Below, in pieces: positions 10,340 through 21,200 of a stretch of 64,000 nucleotides of DNA. Under the pieces are notes generated by a model. It saw nothing but the letters and a program-made list of their open reading frames with translations, searched no databases and was not told the origin of the DNA. The DNA lies in assembly GCF_014905175.1 (NCBI RefSeq), contig NC_057791.1, forward strand, positions 14,946,177 through 15,010,176, in the 5' to 3' direction. This stretch comes from Aphidius gifuensis (lineage: Eukaryota; Arthropoda; Insecta; Hymenoptera; Braconidae). Numbering within the stretch: position 1 is the stretch's first letter; every line of letters begins with the position of its first letter. The translations under genes were made by a program, and so were the position numbers.

Positions 10340-11109
10340 TATGTCTATATATATGTAAAAAATCTGGTGTTTCATATATTTTTCTTTATTTTTGTTTGTT
10401 GATAATAAACTGATAAATAATAATTATTTTTAGAAATTATCATGCAAATATAGTTAATAATAATAATTATATTAAACTTCAAATTCCATATTAAAATTTA
10501 TATCTATTAATAATAAAAAGTAAAAATTAAATGTAAAACATATTCAAACTAATTCTACAGCATCTTAAATGATTATTTACAATCAATTAATATATACATT
10601 TAAAAAAAAACAAAGAATAAAGAAAATTATTCATGTAATGATAATATCACGATGCTGTGCTTACGAAATAAAATATATGGCTACATATTTAGATATTTTT
10701 TAATATAATTTTTATGTTATAATAATGTCATGTAACAATTAGTTTTCTTTTTTTTTTTCCACCTCAAAAATAAACATTTTTTTTTTCAACTTTACATCGA
10801 ATAATAATGCCTGTTTAAATATAAAATTAATTAATGATTATTGCAGCCAATACCAGCTGACCAATTGCATATTCCACCAACTGGATCGAATGATAAATTA
10901 GCTGGACATGTATACTCAGTTGGTGTAATTTTTTTATTAGCCATTTGTGTGCATGTTATAAATTTTTTGCAAGATGCTTTGAATCTTCATCAACATAATA
11001 ATCATAATCAATAATAGCTGCTTGTCTTGGTTTTAATGGTCAATTTATTTTATCAAAAGCATCAATTGTTTTTTGACGTTGTCTTATTGGTTTTGGTGAT
11101 GATGTTGTT
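10340..11109 (-). pseudogene. Truncated duplicate of the Cht6 3' exon and 3' flank
   Basis: Nearly identical to 13736-14552. It contains the 3' flank, the stop and most of the last chitin-binding exon (reverse strand ends ...CNWSAGIGCNNH). About 88 bases present in the original (14332-14420) are missing, which removes two of the cysteines and shifts the frame, and homology stops abruptly at 'gatgatgttgtt'. The left limit coincides with the CAGGG end of the adjacent repeat. The high identity indicates a recent duplication. Confidence 0.9.
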
Positions 11110-11175
11110 TAGAAATCTAAGAAATAGATGTTGCTTACCAATTAATTGTCAATAGCCTTTTATCTATTTAAACAA

Positions 11176-11504
11176 CCCTGGTGGAAAAAATCTCTCCGGA
11201 TTTCGACGTAATTGAGACTTCCAGAGATATTTACAGAGTAATCTCCAGACTATTTTCATAATATCTCCGGATTTTTTCCGGAATTTTCGCTTAAAAAAAA
11301 CCAACAAAAAAAAATAGAAAAATCAATAAAAGAACCAGAAATAAGAGTTTACATACGAAATATAAAAACCGAATTTTCTTCCAAGAAAATCCGGAGAAAA
11401 TCCGAATACATTCCGGATTAATATCTCCGGTAGTCTCAATTGTGAATTGCGTAGAAAATTCGGAGAAATCCGAAAAAAATCCGGATAAATTATTTCTACC
11501 AGGG
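11176..11504. mobile_element. CCCTGG-family repeat, copy 2 (both ends present, 329 bp)
   Basis: Starts CCCTGGTGGAAAAAATCTC and ends AATTATTTCTACCAGGG, giving imperfect terminal inverted repeats of about 13 bases. The interior is built of short words such as 'ctccgga', 'ttccgg' and 'ggagaaa' on both strands, so much of it can fold back. No open frame of note; non-autonomous. Confidence 0.7.
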
Positions 11505-11511
11505 AAATTGA

Positions 11512-11725
11512 AAGCTATAGAAAAAATGGCTAAGGAAAGGATGTTGCTTACCAATTAATTTTTGAAGAATCAATTTAGCTAAAAAAATTAACTGGCAAGC
11601 CACATCCTTTCTTTAGCCATTTGTTAATAGCTTTTTATTTATTTAAACAAATTATAAGCTGTAGGAAAAATGGCTAAGGGAAGGATGTGGCTTACTTATT
11701 CATTTTTAAAAAATTAATTTAGCTC
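11512..11725. repeat. Direct and inverted repeat cluster
   Basis: 'aatggctaaggaaaggatg' at about 11525 recurs as 'aatggctaagggaaggatg' at about 11672, and its reverse complement ('catcctttctttagccatt') lies between them near 11602. 'aatagctttttatttatttaaacaa' also recurs near 11150. A small nested repeat of unknown class. Confidence 0.5.
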
Positions 11726-11934
11726 AGAAGGGTTGCCTACGCTATAGAAATTTTGCATCGGGCCCTCTATACTCGATAGGACGAGGTACATATTCCGCAC
11801 GCCATTTTAATTTCAATAATTAGAGGTATTCAAGAGTCTATCATAGTTAGCGTAAATGATAAATTCTATATTATATTTATTAAAAAAAAAAATTATAATA
11901 AAAAAAAAATTTTTTAAATTGTGAACAAGTCTCA

Positions 11935-12025
11935 AAAATCAGGACATTTGACAAATCAGGACCGTATCAGGACAAGCCAATCAAAATCAGGACATGTCCT
12001 GCTAAATCAGGACGCATGGTAACCC
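11935..12025. mobile_element. hAT-like right end with subterminal repeats
   Basis: Five copies of 'atcaggac' or close variants precede 'gcatggtaaccctaa'. The reverse complement, TTAGGGTTACCATGC, is typical of hAT transposon ends, and clustered subterminal motifs are where hAT transposases bind. No matching left end was found, so this is a solitary or truncated end. Confidence 0.45.
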
Positions 12026-12060
12026 TAATTTTATTCAATTTTGTTTATCTGAATTAGACT

Positions 12061-12112
12061 GTATGTGTGCGTGTGTGCGTGTGTGTGTGTGTATGTGTGA
12101 GTATGGTGTGCT
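12061..12112. repeat. GT-rich microsatellite
   Basis: An alternating tgtgtgcg/tgtgtg tract of about 50 bases with a few interruptions. Confidence 0.85.
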
Positions 12113-13140
12113 GGTGTGATCGCAAGAGGCTGATGCGTGGGGGTGTAACTGAAATATTTTTGATTTGGACAAAGGAATGAATCAGCTTTGACACAGTCTC
12201 CTTATTCCGAATTAATTAATAAATAATCAAATAAATAAATAAAATAAAAACTAAAAATTCTAACAAAGGTGTATAATAATGAAAAAATAAAGACAAAGGA
12301 ATAAAAGAAAAAGAAAAAAAAGTCTTTTCGTTTTTTCTTTTCTAACGAACTATTGTGTTTTATGTAAGTAAAATTTACTTTTTATATTTTATTTTAAAAA
12401 AAAAATTGCATTTAATAATATGTTTGTTTATTTAAAATTTATTAAAAATTAAAAATCAATAAAAAAATAAATTATTAAAATTTTTTTTTAGATTATAAAT
12501 ACAGAAATTTGGCAAATTATTCGAATATCATTCAAGATGATATTATACATTCATAGAAATTTTTAATTACTCAACAATTATTTGTTCTAAAAATTTAAAT
12601 TTATTTGTCTCTTTACATGTTGCATATTTATAATAAATAATTTAAAGATTATTTATACGTGTTCAGCTTTTTATTCATAAATTTATTATAATTATAAATT
12701 ATAATATTTGATGACACATACATCATTAGTCATTAAATTAGGTTAGAATATATTTTCAGATTATATATGGTCGTTCACACTTTTTTATTCATCAGCCACA
12801 ATTTTTTTTTTTTTTTCAAACGATGATAATATTAATATTCTACGGCGAATAAATCCAGTAATCATCAATTATTGTAGCTGAAGACAAAATTTAATTGACA
12901 TACTCAAACAAGACATATTTTAAATCAATATTTATAAGAGGTTTTTAAATTTTTACCAAAAAGTAACGATTCAGTAGTAAGTGTTCATTGTATACTGTTC
13001 GTTGTTAATATTATCCATAATTAAATTTAATTTGTATATTTTTATTTGATGGATTCTTAATATACAAAAAAACAAATCCAACGTCCCCTTTTTTCAAATA
13101 ATTATATAGTAATTCCAAAAAGCATTTAATTTTACTGTTT
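12113..13140. other. Intergenic, no gene seen
   Basis: A+T-rich sequence without recognisable coding potential. A long T tract followed by TTTCAG at 13153-13157 near its end looks like a splice acceptor for the next gene's 5' UTR. Confidence 0.4.
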
Positions 13141-13184
13141 TTTTTTTTTTTTTCAGTGATAAATTCATCAACAATTAATTAATC

Positions 13185-13595
13185 ATGGGTGAAAATAACG
13201 AATTCATCTCTTCAGCAATTCATGGAAATCCAGCTGATAATCACAAAGTCATTGAAAGAAAAAAAAAACAGTTAGTAAATTTAGAAATAGCAAGGAACAC
13301 ATTAAAAAAAAAAAAAACTAAATTAACAACAAGTACAATACAACATTGGTTAAATTTTACACTAAAATATAATCCATATCCACATTTAAAATATCCAAAT
13401 GAAAAATTAGTAGCTGCATTTAAAATTTATTGCAAAAAAGAAAAACACGTTCTACTTGACTATGAAAACTGCAAATTTACTCAATTCAAATCTAGAGTTG
13501 TCAAGCAAATTTATAAACCAATAATTGAAGGTAAAAATGATTTTGATCTTTCTAAAAAAGATTTAAAAACAATCTCTGATAAATTTAAAAAGTAA
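13185..13595 (+). CDS. Hypothetical lysine-rich protein, 136 aa
   Basis: An intact frame from ATG at 13185, 28 bases after a strong polypyrimidine tract and CAG (13157), which suggests a spliced 5' UTR. The product is small and basic (many Lys, few Arg), with no signal peptide or membrane segment, so it is probably intracellular. The middle reads TIQHWLNFTLKYNPYPHLKY and then a second basic stretch (KSRVVKQIYKPIIEGK). The W...NPYP pattern weakly recalls the first helix region of SIX/TALE homeodomains, but no WF.N.R signature follows. It lies between the Cht6 gene and a truncated copy of its 3' end. It is not recognised as any known family; it could be a lineage-specific gene. Confidence 0.5.
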   Translation: MGENNEFISSAIHGNPADNHKVIERKKKQLVNLEIARNTLKKKKTKLTTSTIQHWLNFTLKYNPYPHLKYPNEKLVAAFKIYCKKEKHVLLDYENCKFTQFKSRVVKQIYKPIIEGKNDFDLSKKDLKTISDKFKK

Positions 13596-14186
13596 ATTTA
13601 AAGATTAAAAAATATGAGACAGTCGAAGAAATATTTTACTTAAATCAGCCAACAATTATTGTTTGCAAAACAATGAAAATTTATCGGGTAATATTGTTTT
13701 AAATAAATAATTTTTATCCTAAATTTAATGTTATCTATGTCTATGTAAAAAATCTGGTGTTTCATATCTATTTTTCTTTATTTTTTTTCTTTGATAATAA
13801 TCTGATAAATAATAATTATTATTATATTAAACTTCAAATTCCACATTAAAATTTATATGTATTAATAATAAAAAGTAAAAATTAAATGTAAAACATATTC
13901 AAACTAATTCTACAGCATCTTAAATGATTATTTACAATCAATTAATATATACATAAAAAAAAAAAACAAAGAATAAAGAAAATTATTCATGTAATGATAA
14001 TATCACGATGCTGTGCTTACGAAATAAAATATATGGCTACATATTTAGATATTTTTTAATATAATTTTTATGTTATAATAATGTCATGTAACAATTAGTT
14101 TTCTTTTTTTTTTTCCACCTCAAAAATAAACATTTTTTTTTTCAACTTTACATCGAATAATAATGCCTGTTTAAATATAAAATTAA

Positions 14187-17100
14187 TTAATGATTATTGC
14201 AGCCAATACCAGCTGACCAATTGCATATTCCACCAACTGGATCGAATGATAAATTAGCTGGACATGTATACTCAGTTGGTGTAATTTTTTTATTAGCCAT
14301 TTGTGTGCATGTTATAAATTTTTTGCAAGATGTTGGATGTGCAAATGTTCCTTGATCTAAACAACCAATTCTTCCAACAGGTGTTATGTAAATTTTATTT
14401 TTCAACTCAGGTTTTAATGATAGCTTTGAATCTTCATCAACATAATAATCATAATCAATAATAGCTGCTTGTCTTGGTTTTAATGGTTGATTTATTTTAT
14501 CAAAAGCATCAATTGTTTTTTGACGTTGTCTTATTGGTTTTGGTGATGATGTTGTTGTTCTCATAATAATTGTTGGTTCAGTTGGCACAAATATTGTTTC
14601 AATAAATTGGGATTTTTGATCATCTCTCTCTCTTGTTGATGTATCTTTACCTATCCATAATTCATTGTCTATTAATAATCATCTTGTTTCATTTCAATAA
14701 TATTGATCGTTAGTACATAATTAAAATAATGATATTAAAAACATATAAACATTGTTAAGAAACAAAAAATAAATCAGCGACAGAATGATATGAAGCAAGA
14801 CGATGATGAGTTATTACGTAGATGTTTGAAGAGTCTCTGCACCATCCTGAGACTTAATTTTTTTGTTGAGATGAAGTTGAGTATATTGGTTAGTTGAATG
14901 ATGTAACAACGTTGAACTTTTTCATAGCTGAGGGATAAAAGTCAATTTAGAGATAATAATATTAATAATAAATAGTAATTATTATTGTTTTTTTTTTTTT
15001 CTATTTAAATTATATAGAGTACCAATGATACCAAATGATAGTGATGATAGTTTCATAATGATATTTAAAAATAAAAAATAAAAAGCAAATATTAAAAACA
15101 ATTATTATGATGATGTAATTTTTGTTGTAATTAAATAAATATTACCTGTTTGGAATGTGGAGGTGACTGTTGATGGATCAGCAAGCTCTTGAACACGACT
15201 ATTTTCATCAAAATATTTATCTGTTTTACGTGCATCAATTCTACTGGAGAAACGCTCATCCAAAGTGTGACCAACTGTTGTAAAAATTAATTAATTAAAT
15301 TCAATAATATCAATGTTTATTAATTAACAACAAATAAAAATTTACTAACTTTTAATTGGTGATGCTGATGGTCTAATTAATGAAGCTGGTCTTCTTAACA
15401 ATACTCGATTATTTTTGATGAATGTTGGAATCTATGAAAAATAAATATCCAATAATTTAATAAATATAAATTTTATTAAACATTATTTAATCATGTTAAA
15501 TGAATTAGATTATGAAAATTAAAAATAGCTAAGCATTATTAATAGAAATTTCTTGTTTTTTTTTTTATAAACTATATGGTATAGAAATAATTATATATTA
15601 TTTTAGAAAAAAAATAAGATACGAAGGAAAAGCCAGAAATATTTCTGATGAAGATTCGCACAGTTGTCTGTTTATGGCGATTGGTATTATTATTTATTTT
15701 TTTTTTGAGGCATTAAGATACACGTCCTGATCGTTGACGTATGATTGTTAGACCATCCACGTGTTAATTTTTAGCTTGATTTGTTTTTTTGAAAAAAAAT
15801 TTAAATATATATATTAATGTATAAATAAAATGTATATATTTCAATTTAATTTTTTTATGCTCCAGATTGATAGCAGAGATTTTATGTTTATTTATTTGCA
15901 GATGTTTACGTGTGTTTTATATTTATTTTTATATTTTTGTTTTTGTTGATTTTTTATTTAACAAAACTGACCTCCTGTATAATAACTCCTTCGGAATAAC
16001 TGCTTTCTGCGATGTTCTGATCATCAATTGGTGCATTATCTTCTTTACTTTTTGTATTGTTGTTTATATCCAATTGTGAAATATCAGTTGTGAAACTTTG
16101 CATGGTTGTAGAAGACGTTTGCACTCGACTACGTGAGGTAGAATTACGACGTTTATTATGAAAAGATATTTTTTTAGTTGAATTATTTACTTGTTTAATT
16201 GGTGATGATTCTTGGATTAATACAGGAATTTCAATTGTTTGATTTGTATTGTTTGGAGTTTTTGATAGTGATGAACGTTGACGAAATGATTGTCTAGATG
16301 ATGGTCTTTGTGAACGAGATGTATCTTTAATTTTTGGTCCTTCTTGGAACCTTACTCTTCCACGTGAACGAGAACGAGATCCAATATTTATTTGAGACTG
16401 TTCAATATGTGTTGAAGTTGATGAACCACTTTCAGTGGTACTTGATTCTCCTTCTTTGATATCAATTAAAGTTTTTATTTGATTTATTTCTGTTGTCGTT
16501 GATGTATCAATTTTTTTGGTAACCAACATTGTACTAACATTGGATGTTGCCATTTCTGTTGGCTCAGCTGTCGTGGGAATTTCTGTACTTTTTTCTATTT
16601 TAATTTGATCATGATGAAGACTATTTAATTCATTATCAGCATTACTAGAAAGTTCTGTTGTTTTTATAATTGATATTTCTTCATTTGTAAATTTACTTGA
16701 AGGCATAGCTGTTGTTGTTGTTTCAAATATCATTGTGGTTTTATCATCAGCACTATTTTTCTCAGTCGTAATGCTTGATAATTTTTCTAAACTTTCGTTT
16801 GTTGGAAATTCTGTTGATTTTTCTGATGAAATAATTACATTATTTTCTTGTGATGATGGTGTAATTGTTGTTTCATCAAAATATTTCATCATCAATGTCT
16901 CCAAAGGAACATCTGTTACTTGATCACGACGAGTTGTTGATATTGTCGATGCTTCATCAGTCTCAGCAAAATTTGTTGTTGTCTTCATATCATCAGATGA
17001 TTCAAGAGTTGATCCAGCACTTGTTTTTTTAGTTGTTAAATCATCAAATTTAGTTGTAAAATTTAATTCATCATTGATAATACTCTCAGATGTGTATGGA

Positions 17101-17870
17101 ATTTCAGTGGTTACAAAATTACTTGATAAATTTAATGAATCAATTGTTGTTGGTGCCATTGTAATCATTGTTATTTCATCAATATTTTTTGTAACAAAAA
17201 ATCCTCTATTAATTCTCATAGCTGTTGTCAAAGTTGTGGAATTTTTCGTTGGTTTTAATGTTGTGATTGAATCATCAGTTGATGATGTTTCATTCAAATC
17301 TTTATTTTCAACAGTATAAATTTTTGAAGTTACTCTTCTTCTTGATACATTTTGTTTTACAGTCTCTTCCGTATTAATATTATCTCTTAATCCTCGTTTT
17401 CTTGGCTTTGAATCATTCAAAAGTCTACGACTTTTTGATACTCTATAATTTTCAATTTTATTAAAACCACTATCTTCTTCATTATCATCTTGCTCAAGAA
17501 CTTGAATTCTCAGTATATTTTTTTTACTATTTGGTATTAAAACACCATCTGGTAAATTTAAAAATGCAAATTGATGATTATTATCACTTTCAGAATCTCC
17601 AAAACCAAGAATTTTAACTGGTACTTTTTTACCATGATTATTTTTATTTGAAAAATAATTTTTAGCATCATGTGATATTTGTAATTTTTTTTCTTCATTT
17701 AATTTAACACTAGGTACGTCATTCAGGTCATTATTATTTTGATAAATTGGTGAACTTGTTGTGCCAGAAGTAGCAGCAGTAATGTTACTTATTGCCACAT
17801 TATTATCAGTATAAATAAATTCACCAATCAGCTGCTTGAGTGTTGGTAGTTCATGACTTTTCTGCTTGAC
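14187..17870 (-). CDS. Cht6: Cht6-type chitinase, downstream exons with C-terminal chitin-binding domain
   Basis: Four exons with matching phases: 17870-15972, 15431-15350, 15274-15146 and 14650-14187 (857 aa from the first, stop at 14187). The first is a long Ser/Thr-rich, mucin-like stretch with RS-type arginine/serine patches. The last ends in a type 2 chitin-binding (peritrophin-A, CBM14) domain with six cysteines, from GRIGCLDQGTFAHPTSC to ICNWSAGIGC. This matches the known architecture of group VI chitinases: catalytic domain, CBM14, very long S/T-rich region. How it joins the upstream part is unresolved: the preceding large exon reads to its own stop at 18213, and joining requires an internal donor (TCA|GTATTC near 18250, phase 0) or AC|GTAGAT with an internal acceptor. 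A separate gene is less likely because no start codon or promoter is evident near 17.9 kb. Confidence 0.7.
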
Positions 17871-18192
17871 CTGAAAAATTTTATTTTCCCATTGTTTTGT
17901 TTATTTTTAATTAAATAATTTAACTATCTAAGAAGAGTTTGATTGAAGCATACAATAGATAAACGACTCTTTCGACGTTCAAGGTCGAGATTATGGTCGT
18001 CAAGTTTATTTTTTTATTATAAAATATAATAAGCATAGCTCGTGATGATTATCAGTTTATCATGGCAATCGTTTTTATTTGTACATTATTTATTTAAGTT
18101 ATTTTGGTTTTTGTGTTTTATTTTTTTAATGATGTATGATATGGTCTATCGTGATTATGACGATGATGAAATGTAAGTTGTTGTTGTTGTTT

Positions 18193-18202
18193 TTTATTTA
18201 TT
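18193..18202 (-). terminator. Polyadenylation signals of the shorter chitinase form
   Basis: Two overlapping AATAAA hexamers on the minus strand, about 11-20 bases after the stop codon TAG at 18213-18215. They support a transcript that ends here instead of splicing on to 17870. Confidence 0.5.
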
Positions 18203-18212
18203 GTATAACAAT

Positions 18213-21200
18213 CTACGTTTGGTGAGCATAACCAGGAAGATTGTTGAATACTGATTCTATTTGAATTGTTGATGAATCAATTGATGGCTCTGTCATGAAA
18301 TAACGTGCTCGACGACGGGAAAATACCCTTTCGATTGGCAACGTTGATTTTTCGTGAGATCGCTCAGTTGATTCATGAATGTCATTTGATATAATATGTA
18401 TTGAACTTGATCCATTATTATCTAGTATATCAAATTTTTCAAATGGAATTTTTTTAGATCTTATATGTGATGATATTATTGTTTCAATTGAAATTTTTTG
18501 TCTCTCAGTTGTATCTGATTCCATAATGGATGTAACAAGTCTTGTAACTGGAATGGGTGAATTTGTTGTGGATATATACTGATATGATTTTGGTGTTGTT
18601 GTGTAAGTTTGTGATTTTCTTTGTTTAGCATTAGCAAAATAATCAAATTTTTTAGCTGATGATTGATTTTCAACAAGTGAATTATCAGTTGTTGTTGTTG
18701 TTGTTGTTGTTGAATGACGAGGATAAGAACGATTTTTTGTTTGATTATTTTGTAATGATATATTGTTGATTGTAAATATCTTGTCTTTATTAGATATTGG
18801 TAATTTTGAAATTGAAATTGATGGTTTTTTTGTTACATTATTATCGTCATTTGTAATTTCATAGTTATTAGATATTAAGTAAGTTCTACCTTCCCGAAAA
18901 TCTACAGAACTATTTATTTTTTCTGATATTTTATCAGGATAAATATCAGTATTAATAGTAATAGTAGTAGTAGGAATAGTTGATGATAGATCAGATGGAT
19001 AGATAGGAGTCAATAAAAATGAATTTGAAGTTGTAATTGGAGTTGAAGTAGAAGTTAAAGAAGTTAACTCGCTTGATAAGTTTTTTACTTCTTGGCTTAT
19101 AACAGGATCATTTGATTCTTGTGTTACCTCAGGAATTTTTTCAGGTTCTTCAATGTTAGAAGTTGTAGTATCATATTTGATTGTTAAATTTTCATCTCCA
19201 TGACTTGGGACAGAAATTTTGGAATCTTCTATTACCTCAGGAATTTCAGGTTCATCATGTGAATTATTATTGTTATCATTATTAATTTCTGATTCATCAT
19301 CAGGAGTCTTGGATGTTGTGGATGTTGTGGGAACTGGTCTTCGTCGTACAAATAAACTTTTTCTACGATTATTATTTTTATTAGTTTCTAATGATTCTTC
19401 TGTTGGACGATTTTGATTTTTTAAAATTCCAAAACGACGTCCTACAGTTGAGGAACTTATAGGAGCATTAGTTGTTGTTGTTGATATGGATAATGGTCGT
19501 TTTCGAATAAATTTTCGTTTTACAAAACGTGTTGTAGAATCAGGAGATACAGTTGTTACGGAATTTTTGGAATTAACAATTGGAATAATAGTTTCATCTT
19601 TAATTTTTTCAGTTGTTGTTGATATAATTTTAATGTCTTCTTGTAATGTTGTTATTTCATCTTCTGGCTCTTCAGGTACTGTTGTAATATCAACTAAATC
19701 AATTGACGTTATTGGTATAATTGTCGTTTGCTCTGAAAGTAAAATTGAAGAATCTGTTGTCATTTCATCTTCATTAGCATTATCAGTCATTGTATCTTGA
19801 AGAGTCGTCATAAAAGTTGTTGAATTTATTTCATACTCAGTTGTACCAATGTCAACTTGTGATGAATTGTATTCCTTATTTTTTTCAATCAACAAATCTT
19901 GTTCATGAGCATTCATTTGTACCTCATCAGATGAGGATGAATTATTATTTGTTTCATTGATAACAGGACGAATTCTTTTGAGAATTTTAAGTCTTCGATG
20001 AGGATTTTCACTTGGTTCATCATTAGTTACTGGTGTTGCATCAGTCGTTGTCGTCACAGGTCTTCGTCTCAATGTCACACGTTTTCTAACTGGCTTAGCC
20101 TCCTCAGCAGTTCCATCATTTTCTCCTGATGTCACTTCAGTATCTGTATCTTCTAAATCAATATTATTCATTGCAATTGTTGTTAATATTGATTCAGTTA
20201 TATTTAATTTATTATTTTGATTTTCTGTTGTTGATTTATCAAGATCTGTTGATGTTGCTGCTGTTGTTGATGATGATGCTAAAGTAAAACTTGTTTCTGG
20301 TCTAATTGTATCACTCTCTAACGTCAACGACTCAATAACATTAAGCTCAATTTTTTTTTCTGGAATAATATCATCTGGCGTTTTAAATACACGTATATTT
20401 TTTATATTTTTTTCATCAATATTATTATCATTATTTGTAGATTTAGAACGTGAAAATTTTGAAGAAAGATCAGAGTTATTATCTTGAGCAATTCTTATGA
20501 TAGGACTATCACTTACATCAGATATTTTTTTTGATTTAAGAACAACACGACGTTTTGAAGCTCCAGTTGATTGATCAATTGGAGTTCCAGTTGGTCTACC
20601 TCGTCTTCTTGATGATAAATTTTTAGGTTTATCATCAATTATTTCGGTTGTTGTTGTATCTAAATTTTTTGTTATTTTTGATGATAATCTAGTTCTAGTT
20701 TTTTTATTATTATTTTTTTCAGTTGTTGATGTTAAAGGAGATGTTGTTGTATATTTAATTGTATTTTTTCGTCTTCCATTGAATCTTGAAACTTCAGATG
20801 TACTTGGTAAATCAATTTCTTCATTATCAAGAATATTATCATCGGATCGGGGATTAATTGTTGTTCTTACGCGTTTTGCAAACGAATTCAACGGCCGTGC
20901 AAAGTTTCTCGTTGGTCTATTACTCACCTTTGTTCTACTTGATTCTGTATAACTTGGCTGGATTGTTGTACTCGTTGTTGTTGTTGGTCGTCCTCTTCTT
21001 GATACTCCATATGGTCGTGATGGATTTACTGGGCTTGTTGATGATTTAAATAATGTTGTTGATTTTGTACTTGCAAGAACTGGAAGAGTTGTCAATAAAA
21101 TTTCAGTTACTGAATTATCAACAAGTTGAACTGATGGCTCAGTTACTGATATTTTTTCTTCAGATGAATCCATTGAAGTTAGTATAAATTCTTCTGTTGA

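Noticed and set aside
16735..17319. Plus-strand frames antisense to the Ser/Thr-rich chitinase exon
   Set aside because: Low-complexity ACA/TGT codons keep the opposite strand open; no domain or independent signals.
18379..21049. Several plus- and minus-strand frames within the large Cht6 exon
   Set aside because: All are shadows of the 1000-codon Ser/Thr-rich reading frame.
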